A stretch of 64,000 nt of DNA, from assembly GCA_900110975.1 (NCBI GenBank), contig FOFK01000004.1:66234-130233 (forward strand), written 5' to 3'. The position numbers and the translations under genes are program-made. Of the stretch, positions 7,647 through 16,345 are shown piece by piece; the stretch's first letter is position 1, and each line of letters starts with the position of its first letter. The notes beneath the pieces were generated by a model. It searched no databases and had not been told where the DNA came from. It saw only the letters and a program-made list of their open reading frames with translations. This DNA comes from Lachnospiraceae bacterium RM5. GTDB taxonomy: Bacteria > Bacillota > Clostridia > Lachnospirales > Lachnospiraceae.

Positions 7647-10286
7647 ATGAATAAAGCAAAAAAAATAATTAATGAAACATATTTATATGTATTGGCATTT
7701 ATTATTCCGGTAATAATTTTATTATTTGTTTTCAATATTAATAATATTTATCCGTTTGGTAGTTATACATTTATAAGAAGTGATTTGAGGTCACAAAATT
7801 TCCCGTTTTTTTTAGATTGGCAGAGAAAATTACAAAGTGGAGAATTAACAGATTATTCATGGAATGCTGGACTTGGATTTGATTACTTTCCGCATTTTTG
7901 TTATAACCTTACTTCATTTTCAAATGTTTTGTTGTTGCTTAATATTAAGATAAAGGATTATATTTTTATTATTTTTCTTATAAAAACTGCACTAGCTTCT
8001 AATTCCTTCTTTTTCTATTTAAAAAAGAAATATAATGAAAAAAATATTTTGATGGTAGTTTTTTCTGTATGCTATGCAATGTGTGCGTATAATTTGAGTA
8101 TTAATAGTGTAGCAATAATTTGGATGGATATTTTTTTGTTATTTCCTATTTTGATTTTGTTGTTAGAAAGAGGAATATATAAAGGAAAATATGGATTGTA
8201 TTGCATAATATTAGCGTATATGATTTATTCAAATTTTTATATGGGATTAATTGTATGTATATTTATTGCAGTGATATATTTGATAAATTTTATTTTTGAT
8301 TATAATAATATAAAAAATAAATTTAAAAATTTTATAAGATTTTCTATATATTCATTATTATCTGTTTTTATGTCAGCTATTGTTATTGTACCAGTAGGAC
8401 GCTGGATGATGAAGACGTCAATAGTTGGCGAAAAAGTTGGAAGTATAGTATTGCCTGATTTAAATATAATTGATGTTATGCGTAAAAGTTTGATTATATC
8501 AATAAATGCACCTATGGACTATTATCCTATTTTATATTGTTCAGTGTTATCATTAATTATGGTGAGCATTTATTTTTTTAGTGATAAAGTGGTTTTAAAA
8601 GATAAAATAAAAAATGGATTAATAATTTTATTGTTTTCTATATCTTTTTTTAATAAATATGTAATGTTCTTTTTTAGTGGATTTCATATTACAAGGGGAT
8701 ATTATTTTAGATATAATTATATTCTTGTGTTCTTTATTTTATGTATGTCATATAAGGCGATTAAAGACATTAGTGAAATACAGGATGCTAATTATTTATT
8801 AGCTATTTTATTTGCAATAGCATATGTTATTGTGACATGGAAAATTAATAAGAAAAGTGATATTTATTCTTTAAAATCAGTTTATTTATCATTATTTTTT
8901 ATAATATTGTATATATGTATTTTTATTATATTAAGATGGAGAAATAGTACTAAAAAAATTTTATTTTATATCTTGCTTGTATGTATTTCTTTTGAATTTT
9001 ATATAAATTCAAGGGATACATTTGTATTTGTTGAACAGGTATATACATTAAATGAAGAAGTTAATTTGAAAAAAAATAATAAAGACGATGATAAATTTTA
9101 CAGAACAATTTTGGATTCGGATTTTTTGAAATATTCGGTTGAAAATGAGGGATTACTTTATAATGTGTATTCTTTGGATTCTTTTTCTGCTATACAAGAT
9201 AAAAATATTATAGAATTTTATGAAAATGTTGGTATGATGAATTCAGGACATAATACAAATAATTTAATAACTAATATAGGTAATACGGCATTTATTAGAA
9301 GTATTTTGTCTGTAAAAAATGTTTATAATTTGGGTGAATATAAATTTCCATTTGATAAGTTAAATAATATTTCCTTAGATGATAAATTTGAATTAAAGGA
9401 AGTTATGGAACAGAAATATTATGAAAATGAAAATTTAGAAATGATTGATGAAAATGTCAAAATATCAAAATATAATACAAGATCATTGTTGGAAAATAAG
9501 TATGTTTTTTCTTTGGGTTATTTAGTGGATACTTCGGTTAAATCATTTGACTTTGTAGAAGATGAACCTATAGTAAATATTAATAATTTATATAAAAAGA
9601 TTTCTGGTGAAAACGATATTTTATATGATGAACTATATGTATATAATCTTGATATAGAAAAAACTGATTATAAGAAGGGATATGTAAAAGAAACCACTAT
9701 GGATAGAGATGCTGATCTGTATTTTTCTTTTGGGAAAAATTATCCAATCACATATGATGTTTTATATTCAATTGTTGATAATGATGGTAATGTTAATAAG
9801 TATTCAACTAAATATTACAATGCTATTATTCAAATAAGTAATTTAAAAAAGGGTGAAAAGGTAAGGGTGTTTATACCAAAAGGATTATCAGTTGATTTGA
9901 AAATGTATGCTGATAATAATGTATCAATGGAGAAGTGTTATAATAATTTAAAGGATGGATTTTTAAAAATTTCATCATTTAAAAATGATGAAATAAAAGG
10001 TAGTATATACGCAAAAAAAGATGAATATATGTTTATGTCTATACCATATGATGATGGTTGGCGGGTTTACGTTGATGGGAAAAGGGTAAAAACAGAAAAA
10101 ATGTTTAATGCATTTATTTCGGTACCTATGAGTAAAGGAAAACATAATATTGTTATGCGATTTGTATCGCCTGCTAAAAAAATGGGATTAATAATATCAT
10201 TAGTTTCTATTTTTATATTTATATTGCTTTCAATATATGATTTGAAAAAATATAATAATGGTATAAACAATACAGAAGAAAAATAA
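7647..10286 (+). CDS. YfhO-family membrane protein, GT-C-type glycosyltransferase candidate (copy 1)
   Basis: An 879-residue integral membrane protein with many hydrophobic segments in the first about 450 residues and a large extracytoplasmic beta-rich region (about 460-850), then a last membrane helix. The family is YfhO; in Bacillus subtilis YfhO with the GT2 CsbB decorates lipoteichoic acid using an undecaprenyl-phosphate sugar. The N-terminal NNIYPFG and the C-terminal SIPYDDGWRVYVDG are typical. AAGGAG precedes the ATG. It lies directly upstream of the heptose genes, and a paralog closes the cassette at 17795-20413. Substrate is inferred from context only. Confidence 0.8.
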   Translation: MNKAKKIINETYLYVLAFIIPVIILLFVFNINNIYPFGSYTFIRSDLRSQNFPFFLDWQRKLQSGELTDYSWNAGLGFDYFPHFCYNLTSFSNVLLLLNIKIKDYIFIIFLIKTALASNSFFFYLKKKYNEKNILMVVFSVCYAMCAYNLSINSVAIIWMDIFLLFPILILLLERGIYKGKYGLYCIILAYMIYSNFYMGLIVCIFIAVIYLINFIFDYNNIKNKFKNFIRFSIYSLLSVFMSAIVIVPVGRWMMKTSIVGEKVGSIVLPDLNIIDVMRKSLIISINAPMDYYPILYCSVLSLIMVSIYFFSDKVVLKDKIKNGLIILLFSISFFNKYVMFFFSGFHITRGYYFRYNYILVFFILCMSYKAIKDISEIQDANYLLAILFAIAYVIVTWKINKKSDIYSLKSVYLSLFFIILYICIFIILRWRNSTKKILFYILLVCISFEFYINSRDTFVFVEQVYTLNEEVNLKKNNKDDDKFYRTILDSDFLKYSVENEGLLYNVYSLDSFSAIQDKNIIEFYENVGMMNSGHNTNNLITNIGNTAFIRSILSVKNVYNLGEYKFPFDKLNNISLDDKFELKEVMEQKYYENENLEMIDENVKISKYNTRSLLENKYVFSLGYLVDTSVKSFDFVEDEPIVNINNLYKKISGENDILYDELYVYNLDIEKTDYKKGYVKETTMDRDADLYFSFGKNYPITYDVLYSIVDNDGNVNKYSTKYYNAIIQISNLKKGEKVRVFIPKGLSVDLKMYADNNVSMEKCYNNLKDGFLKISSFKNDEIKGSIYAKKDEYMFMSIPYDDGWRVYVDGKRVKTEKMFNAFISVPMSKGKHNIVMRFVSPAKKMGLIISLVSIFIFILLSIYDLKKYNNGINNTEEK

Positions 10287-10329
10287 TATATTATATGAGG
10301 TTTTTTGTATATGGAAAAGATATGATAAG

Positions 10330-10338
10330 TGATATAAT
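10330..10338 (+). promoter_or_regulatory. Candidate extended -10 promoter for the heptose genes
   Basis: TGA followed by TATAAT (10333-10338) lies 32 bases before the ATG at 10371, in the gap after the first YfhO-type gene. No clear -35. It suggests the heptose operon has its own promoter. Confidence 0.45.
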
Positions 10339-10370
10339 ATAAGTAAAATTATTGTGTTGTGAGGTGTTTT

Positions 10371-11651
10371 ATGAAGGTGATTATATTAGCGGGTGGTAAA
10401 GGTACGAGAATATCATCAGTAGCAAAAGACATACCGAAACCTATGATTAGTATATGTGGAAAACCTGTTTTAGAACGAGAGTTAATTAATTTAAGGAATC
10501 AAGGTTTTAAAGATTTTATTATTACGATAGGATATTTAGGGAATATTATAAAAGAATATTTTGGTAATGGAGAAAAATTTGGTATAAATATTAGATATTT
10601 TGAAGAAGAAATCCCATTAGGTACTGGTGGAGCATTAACATATTTAAAAGATGAATTAACTGAGGATTTTTTTGTTATAAATGGTGATTCTATAATGGAT
10701 GTTGATTTGAATAGGATGCTAAATTATCACAAAAATAAAAAAGCGGATGTGACATTGTTAACGCATCCAAATGAACATCCATATGATAGTGCATTAATTA
10801 TAGCTGATAAAAAAACAGGAAGAGTTTCTAAGTGGTTAAATAAAGAGGAACAACGTAATATATATAAAAATAGGGTTAATGCTGGAATTCAAATTATTAA
10901 TCCAAAGGTAATAAAAGATTTAGAAATTGGAAAAATGGATTTAGATCGAGATTTATTAAAACCGATAATAAAAAAGGGTAATGTATATTCATATGATTCA
11001 TCTGAATACATAAAGGATATGGGTACCCCCGAACGATACAAAAAGGTTATTGATGATGTGAAAAATGGTATAGTTAGCTTGAAAAATTTGAGAAACAAAC
11101 AAAAAGCTATTTTTTTGGATAGAGATGGTACGTTGAATGTTTATAAGGGATTTATTACAAATTATAATGACATTGAATTGATTGAAGGTGTGGCAAAAGC
11201 AATAAAAAAAATAAACGAGATGGGATATTTGGCGATTGTGATAACTAATCAGCCTGTTATTGCAAGGGGTGATTGCACGTTAGAAGAATTAGAAAAGATA
11301 AATAATAAACTTGAGACAGAACTGGGTTTAGCTGGTGCGTATTTGGATGATATATTTTTTTGTCCACACCATCCAGATAAAGGATTTTCGGGGGAAAGAC
11401 CGGAATATAAAATTCAATGCAATTGTCGAAAGCCAAATAATGGATTGATTTTACAGGCAAAGGAAAAATATAATATAGATCTAAGTGAATCATATATGGT
11501 AGGTGATTCATTTGTTGATATAGAATTAGGGGAAAAAGTAGGATGCAAAAGTGTATATGTTGGCAATGATGACATAGACGTTGATTGTTTGAAATTTAAT
11601 TCATTATTTGAGTTTGTATGTAACGAGCTAGGAAAATTTGATAAAATATAA
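10371..11651 (+). CDS. Fused heptose-1-phosphate guanylyltransferase (HddC-like) and heptose bisphosphatase (GmhB-like)
   Basis: A 426-residue fusion. Residues 1 to about 235 form a nucleotidyltransferase with the LAGGKGTRI signature, PKPM and NGDSIMD, like HddC/RmlA-type pyrophosphorylases. Residues about 243-426 form a HAD-IIIA phosphatase with FLDRDGTL, the zinc-binding CPHHPD and CNCRKP cysteines, and GDSFVDIE, as in GmhB. Together they would remove the 7-phosphate from D-glycero-alpha-D-manno-heptose 1,7-bisphosphate and then make the GDP-sugar. ATG 10371 is chosen because GAGGTG lies 4-5 bases upstream; an in-frame GTG at 10359 lacks a site. GmhA and HddA homologs in the same cluster support the heptose assignment. 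Confidence 0.82.
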   Translation: MKVIILAGGKGTRISSVAKDIPKPMISICGKPVLERELINLRNQGFKDFIITIGYLGNIIKEYFGNGEKFGINIRYFEEEIPLGTGGALTYLKDELTEDFFVINGDSIMDVDLNRMLNYHKNKKADVTLLTHPNEHPYDSALIIADKKTGRVSKWLNKEEQRNIYKNRVNAGIQIINPKVIKDLEIGKMDLDRDLLKPIIKKGNVYSYDSSEYIKDMGTPERYKKVIDDVKNGIVSLKNLRNKQKAIFLDRDGTLNVYKGFITNYNDIELIEGVAKAIKKINEMGYLAIVITNQPVIARGDCTLEELEKINNKLETELGLAGAYLDDIFFCPHHPDKGFSGERPEYKIQCNCRKPNNGLILQAKEKYNIDLSESYMVGDSFVDIELGEKVGCKSVYVGNDDIDVDCLKFNSLFEFVCNELGKFDKI

Positions 11652-11665
11652 GGAGAAGTTGTTGT

Positions 11666-12700
11666 ATGGTTATAACAAAAACACCTTTTAGAATGTCTTT
11701 TTTTGGTGGAGGGACAGATTACAAAGAGTTTTATGAAAAATATGGTGGAAGTGTTTTGTCAACCTCAATAGATAAGTATTGTTATGTAACAGTTACACAT
11801 TTGCCTAGATTTTTTGATTATTCTAATCAGGTAACATATGGAATTATTGAAAGAACAAATTCAACCAACGAGATAAAACATCCAGCTGTGAGAAATGCAA
11901 TGGAATATTTAGATATGCATGAGTTAAGAATTGTATATGAGGCTGAACTTCCTGCAAGGTCTGGATTAGGGAGCAGTAGTGCTTTTGCTGTTGGAATGTT
12001 GAATGCTTTTTATTCACTTAAAGGAAAATATGTGGATAAAAGAAAACTTGCTGATGATGCCATTTACCTTGAAAGAATATTGTGTAATGAAAGTGGAGGA
12101 ATACAGGATCAGATTGCAGTATCTTTTGGTGGATTTAACAGAATAGATTTTAGCATTGATGGATATAAAATATCACCAGTTATTATATCTAAAGAAAAAT
12201 TAGAAAATTTAAATCAGAATTTAATGTTATTTTTTACAGGTTTTTCACGTATTTCAAGTGAAATAGCATTAGAACAAAAAAAAGCTACAAGTAATAAGAC
12301 AAAAGAGTTGTTGGAAATGAAATCATTAGTTGATGAGGCACAAAAAATTATAACATCTAAAGAAGATATAAATGAATTTGGAAAACTGCTTGATTATACA
12401 TGGAAATTAAAAAGGGGTATTTCAAATAGGATTTCAAATAATAGTATAGATGAGTTGTATAATAAAGGAATAAGTGCTGGTGCGTTAGGTGGAAAATTAC
12501 TTGGTGCAGGTGGTGGCGGATTTATATTATTTTATGTTGAAAAAAATAAACAGGAAAGAGTTAAAGAGGCACTCAAAGATTTGTTGTATGTTCCGTTTTC
12601 TTTTGAAAATACAGGAACAAGTGTACTTTATTATAAAGCTGAAGATTTTGATATTGATGAATATAAAAGAAGAGTAAATAAAAAAAATGAAAGGAACTAA
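11666..12700 (+). CDS. hddA: D-glycero-alpha-D-manno-heptose-7-phosphate kinase
   Basis: A 344-residue GHMP kinase. The N-terminus TKTPFRMSFFGGGTD is characteristic of the HddA group, which phosphorylates C1 of sedoheptulose-derived D-glycero-D-manno-heptose 7-phosphate. The ATP-binding loop PARSGLGSSSAF is at about residues 96-107 and the C-terminal GAGGGGF at about 284-290. AAGGAG lies before the ATG, 14 bases after the fused nucleotidyltransferase gene. In the GDP-heptose pathway this kinase acts between GmhA and the GmhB-type phosphatase. L-fucokinase-like GHMP kinases look similar, but the neighbours favour heptose. Confidence 0.85.
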   Translation: MVITKTPFRMSFFGGGTDYKEFYEKYGGSVLSTSIDKYCYVTVTHLPRFFDYSNQVTYGIIERTNSTNEIKHPAVRNAMEYLDMHELRIVYEAELPARSGLGSSSAFAVGMLNAFYSLKGKYVDKRKLADDAIYLERILCNESGGIQDQIAVSFGGFNRIDFSIDGYKISPVIISKEKLENLNQNLMLFFTGFSRISSEIALEQKKATSNKTKELLEMKSLVDEAQKIITSKEDINEFGKLLDYTWKLKRGISNRISNNSIDELYNKGISAGALGGKLLGAGGGGFILFYVEKNKQERVKEALKDLLYVPFSFENTGTSVLYYKAEDFDIDEYKRRVNKKNERN

Positions 12701-12721
12701 ATTTAGTATTCAACTAAATTT
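12699..12721 (+). other. Intercistronic hairpin between hddA and the dehydratase gene
   Basis: A perfect 9-base stem (12699-12707 with 12713-12721) with a five-base loop starts at the hddA stop codon and ends 13 bases before the next ATG. That ATG has no clear Shine-Dalgarno. No T-run follows, so an RNA processing or stability role fits better than termination. Inference. Confidence 0.45.
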
Positions 12722-12734
12722 GATATGAAAAAAT

Positions 12735-13775
12735 ATGAAAAAAAACATTGCTTTGATTACAGGAATAACTGGAATGGTTGGATCACATTTATGTGATTTT
12801 TTATTAGAAAATACAGATTGGGACATATATGGGGTATGCAGGTGGAGAAGTCCGCTTGATAATGTACAGCATTTAATAGATAGAGTAAATAAAAAAGATA
12901 GGGTTTTTTTTGAATATGCTGATTTAAATGATCAGATATCATTATTGAATGTTATTCAGAAAGTTAAACCTAATTATATATTTCATCTAGCAGCACAAAG
13001 TTATCCTTTAACTAGTTTTGATTCTCCTATTGATACATTAAATACTAATATTTTAGGAACATCAAGGTTATTAGAGGCAGTTCATTTAATGATGAATCAG
13101 GATGAAAAATTCAATCCAGTTATTCATGTTTGTGCTTCTTCGGAAGTTTTTGGGAAAATACCTGCTGAAAAAAAACCAAAAGAGGGAATAAATGAAGATT
13201 GTCCTTTTCATCCGGCATCTCCATATGCTATTTCTAAGGTTGGTACTGATTTATTAGGAAGATATTATGCGGAAGCATATGGTATGAAAATAATGACAAC
13301 TCGTATGTTTACACACACCGGTCCAAGAAGAGGAGATGTATTTCATGAGTCATCTTTTGCAAAGCAAATAGCAATGATTGAAACAGGAATGATACCCCCT
13401 GTTGTAAAAGTTGGAAATTTAAAGTCGTTAAGAACTTATGCTGATGTTAGAGATGCTGTAAGAGCATATTATATGTTAGTTACGATTAATCCGATTTCGG
13501 GAGAATATTATAATATAGGTGGTTCATATACATGTGAGGTTGGGGATACATTAAATACACTTATTTCAATGTCAACTCATAAAGATAAAATAAAAATTGA
13601 AGTTGAAAAAGCAAGATTAAGACCAATTGATGCAGATTTGCAAGTGCCAGATTGTAGGAAATTTAAGGAACATACAGGATGGAGTCCTGAAATTTCATTT
13701 GAGCAGACAATGAGAGATTTGCTTGATTATTGGAGAAAACAAATAAAAAATGGAAAAGAATTTTTAACAAGATAA
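12735..13775 (+). CDS. GDP-sugar 4,6-dehydratase, Gmd/WcbK-like, probably acting on GDP-heptose
   Basis: A 346-residue extended SDR enzyme: NAD(P) loop GITGMVGSH (residues 10-18), active-site SS in CASSEVFG (about 135-136), and YxxxK in SPYAISK (Tyr164, Lys168). The SPYAISKVGTD segment and overall length fit GDP-mannose 4,6-dehydratase relatives. Because the cluster makes GDP-heptose and no mannose-activation genes are present, the likelier substrate is GDP-D-glycero-alpha-D-manno-heptose, as for Campylobacter DmhA/WcbK. The product would be the 4-keto-6-deoxy heptose. The ribosome binding site is poor and a hairpin precedes it. The fold is certain; the substrate is inferred. Confidence 0.75.
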   Translation: MKKNIALITGITGMVGSHLCDFLLENTDWDIYGVCRWRSPLDNVQHLIDRVNKKDRVFFEYADLNDQISLLNVIQKVKPNYIFHLAAQSYPLTSFDSPIDTLNTNILGTSRLLEAVHLMMNQDEKFNPVIHVCASSEVFGKIPAEKKPKEGINEDCPFHPASPYAISKVGTDLLGRYYAEAYGMKIMTTRMFTHTGPRRGDVFHESSFAKQIAMIETGMIPPVVKVGNLKSLRTYADVRDAVRAYYMLVTINPISGEYYNIGGSYTCEVGDTLNTLISMSTHKDKIKIEVEKARLRPIDADLQVPDCRKFKEHTGWSPEISFEQTMRDLLDYWRKQIKNGKEFLTR

Positions 13776-13813
13776 TTTTGATGATAAATTATATTTATTA
13801 TGGAGATATTTTA

Positions 13814-15079
13814 ATGGAAAATAAAAAGGTAGCAGTATTAGGTGCAGGTGTATCAGGATTGACAGTTGCTCGGATATTAGATAATAGATTTAATGTTACA
13901 GTTTATGATAAAAATAAAACTGTCGGAGGTTTAGCAAGAACTAGATTTACGGATGGATATTTGTATGATCCACATGGTGGACATATATTTAATTCAAAAC
14001 ATAAGGATGTTGTTGATTTTATATTTTCAATTTTACCTAAGGAAAATTGGAAATATACAGTAAGAAATGCTAAGATTTATTTTAATGGAAAGTATATATC
14101 ATATCCTTTTGAGTTATCTTTATGCGAATTAGATGATGATGATGCATTGGATTGTATTTATGACTTTGTTATGGCAAGACAAGGAAATGAACCAGATAAT
14201 TTTAAAGATTGGCTAATATGGAATTTTGGTGAAGCTATTTCTAAACGATATATGATTCCGTATAATGAAAAAATATGGGCATATCCATTAGAACAAATGG
14301 AAACTCAATTTATGCAAGGTAAAATGCCTCTGCCAACAAAAAAAGAAATGTTACGTTCTATGCTATTAAAAGATCCGTCAGAAAGAAAGATGCCACATTC
14401 GACTTTTTATTATCCACTAAAAGGCGGAATTCAGACAATGGTTGATGCAATTGCTGAAGGTATAGAGGTAAGATGTGGAGAAAAAATTAATGATATTAAA
14501 AAAAATAATGAAGGCTGGATTATTAATGATGAAGAAATATATGATATTATTATTTCTACAATTCCTTTACCTGAATTACCAAATATAATGGAATTACCTG
14601 AGAAAATAAATTTATGTATAAAAGATCTTAAGTATAATAGTTTGACAACAATATTATTTGATTGTCCTAAAACAGATATAACATGGTTATATATTCCATC
14701 ACATAATTATAAATCGCATAGAGTTGGATATCAAAGTGCGTTAACACCATATGCTTCTCCTAATAAAGAGCGTGGATGTGCTGCATTGGAAATTATTGGA
14801 AAAAAATTTGAAATAAATGATAAATTTTTTAAAGAAAATAATATTTTGCCAAAAGAGCTGGAATTTAATGAGTCTTTAGATTCAGAATTTACAAAATATG
14901 CATATGTGATACATGATAAAAATTATAGGAAAAATTTATGTGAAATAAAAAATTATTTTTCATATGATGATACTTTTAAGCTGTTGGGTAGATGGGGAAC
15001 ATGGAATTATAAAAACATGGATTTATGTATGAAGGATGCCATGAATTTAGCTAAGGAAATGAGTGAAAATGTTGATTGA
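13814..15079 (+). CDS. FAD-dependent oxidoreductase resembling UDP-galactopyranose mutase
   Basis: A 421-residue flavoprotein. The dinucleotide-binding loop VLGAGVSGL (about residues 8-16) and VGGLARTRF are followed by HGGHIFNSKHKDVVDF and a YFNGKYISYPFEL segment. Both recall the pyranose mutases (Glf), in which FAD mediates ring contraction without net redox. Protoporphyrinogen-oxidase-like amine oxidases share the same fold. ATG 13814 has GGAG 8 bases upstream; the longer frame from 13730 would overlap the dehydratase gene. In this cluster it could convert a nucleotide-linked heptose to a furanose or oxidise or isomerise it. Exact reaction not known. Confidence 0.65.
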   Translation: MENKKVAVLGAGVSGLTVARILDNRFNVTVYDKNKTVGGLARTRFTDGYLYDPHGGHIFNSKHKDVVDFIFSILPKENWKYTVRNAKIYFNGKYISYPFELSLCELDDDDALDCIYDFVMARQGNEPDNFKDWLIWNFGEAISKRYMIPYNEKIWAYPLEQMETQFMQGKMPLPTKKEMLRSMLLKDPSERKMPHSTFYYPLKGGIQTMVDAIAEGIEVRCGEKINDIKKNNEGWIINDEEIYDIIISTIPLPELPNIMELPEKINLCIKDLKYNSLTTILFDCPKTDITWLYIPSHNYKSHRVGYQSALTPYASPNKERGCAALEIIGKKFEINDKFFKENNILPKELEFNESLDSEFTKYAYVIHDKNYRKNLCEIKNYFSYDDTFKLLGRWGTWNYKNMDLCMKDAMNLAKEMSENVD

Positions 15080-15428
15080 AATTTTAAAACCAGATTTTAT
15101 GTTTAGTGATGAAAGGGGTAGTTTGTTTCAATTATGCCATGAAGGATATAAACAATTTAATATTGTTTTTTCAAAAAAAGGTGTAATTAGGGGAAATCAT
15201 TATCATAAAAAAAATAAGGAAGTTTTTTTTGTTGTTTCAGGAAGTTTTGAATTAATTGTTTCAAAAAATGATAAAGAAGAAAAATATATATTCAAAAAGG
15301 GTGATATGTTTTTGATTCCACCAAAGGTATTGCATAGTTTTTTTTATTATGAAGATACATATTTGGCGGCTATGTATGATTTTGGTGTTGAAAATGTTGG
15401 TGATAAAATAGATATTTATTCGGAGTAA
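15069..15428 (+). CDS. Cupin-fold sugar isomerase/epimerase-like protein
   Basis: A 119-residue single-domain cupin. The metal or substrate motif RGNHYHKKNKE and the GDMFLIPPKVLHSF segment give the two cupin boxes. Short cupins of this kind in glycan clusters (FdtA/WxcM-like or RmlC-like) isomerise or epimerise 4-keto-6-deoxy sugars, the type of product a 4,6-dehydratase makes. ATG 15069 is preferred over GTG 15063 because AAGGAA lies 10 bases upstream. It overlaps the end of the flavoprotein gene by 11 bases, which implies translational coupling. The specific reaction is inferred from context. Confidence 0.65.
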   Translation: MLIEILKPDFMFSDERGSLFQLCHEGYKQFNIVFSKKGVIRGNHYHKKNKEVFFVVSGSFELIVSKNDKEEKYIFKKGDMFLIPPKVLHSFFYYEDTYLAAMYDFGVENVGDKIDIYSE

Positions 15429-15432
15429 AAAA

Positions 15433-16344
15433 ATGTATGTAGTGATTGGTGCAAATGGTTATTTTGGAAGTTATTTATTAAAAAATATATTGGAATATAC
15501 TGATGAACAGATTGTTGCAACTGCAAGAAATTTAGAGAATGCTATAAAAGAAAATAGTAGAATTACTTGGGAATGTTTGGATGTTCAAAATAAAGCAGAT
15601 GTGTATGGATTGAAAGAAAAAATAAAAAAAGAAAAAGACATTAAAATGATATATTTAGCCGCATTTCATCATCCTGACGAAGTCGAAAATAAAAAGAATT
15701 TAGCTTGGAATATAAATGTTATAGCCTTGGCAGAATTCATTAATATTTTTGCTGATTGTGTAAAAAAATTTTTTTATTCATCATCAGATGTTGTTTATGG
15801 TGATAGTATAGATAATTATGAATATATGGAAAATGATTTGTTGAATCCAGTGAATTTTTATGGTCATAATAAGTGTGTTTCGGAATCTTTAGTAGTTCAT
15901 AGAGGATATAATGTTTTTAGATTTCCGTTTATGATTTCACCGAGCATAATTTATAAAAAACATTTTTATGATGAGATTGTTACTGCATTAAAAGGTGGTA
16001 AAAAAATTGAGATGTTTGTTGATTCGTACAGGTCGGCAATAAGTTTTGATAATGCAGCCTATATTATGATTTATTTGATTGAAAATAAAAAAATCCCTAA
16101 GATATTAAATATATGTGGAAGTAATGCACTGTCAAAATATGATGTTGGATTAAAAATAGCAGAAAGAGAAAATTTAGATAAAAAATTAATTATACCTGTA
16201 TCTATAGAAAAATTTCAGGTGAATAATTTTAGAGTAAAAAGAGCAAAATCAACTTTAATGAGCAATAATATGTTGAGGAGTCTACTTAATATAGAATATA
16301 TAGATGTATTTGAAAAACCAAATTTGTCATGGAGTAAAGAGTAA
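15433..16344 (+). CDS. NAD-dependent sugar epimerase/reductase (extended SDR)
   Basis: A 303-residue Rossmann enzyme with the nucleotide loop VIGANGYFGSYLL at the N-terminus, an active-site SSDVVYG and YxxxK in YGHNKCVSE. The RmlD/WcaG-type architecture and position after dehydratase and cupin genes suggest it reduces the 4-keto group of the modified GDP-heptose as the last step. It starts 4 bases after the cupin stop codon and is followed, one base after its own stop, by the glycosyltransferase gene. An epimerase role without reduction cannot be excluded. Confidence 0.7.
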   Translation: MYVVIGANGYFGSYLLKNILEYTDEQIVATARNLENAIKENSRITWECLDVQNKADVYGLKEKIKKEKDIKMIYLAAFHHPDEVENKKNLAWNINVIALAEFINIFADCVKKFFYSSSDVVYGDSIDNYEYMENDLLNPVNFYGHNKCVSESLVVHRGYNVFRFPFMISPSIIYKKHFYDEIVTALKGGKKIEMFVDSYRSAISFDNAAYIMIYLIENKKIPKILNICGSNALSKYDVGLKIAERENLDKKLIIPVSIEKFQVNNFRVKRAKSTLMSNNMLRSLLNIEYIDVFEKPNLSWSKE

Positions 16345-16345
16345 T

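Noticed and set aside
12735..13775. GDP-mannose/fucose pathway instead of heptose
   Set aside because: The fold would allow it, but no phosphomannomutase or mannose guanylyltransferase is present, while GmhA, HddA and HddC-GmhB are.
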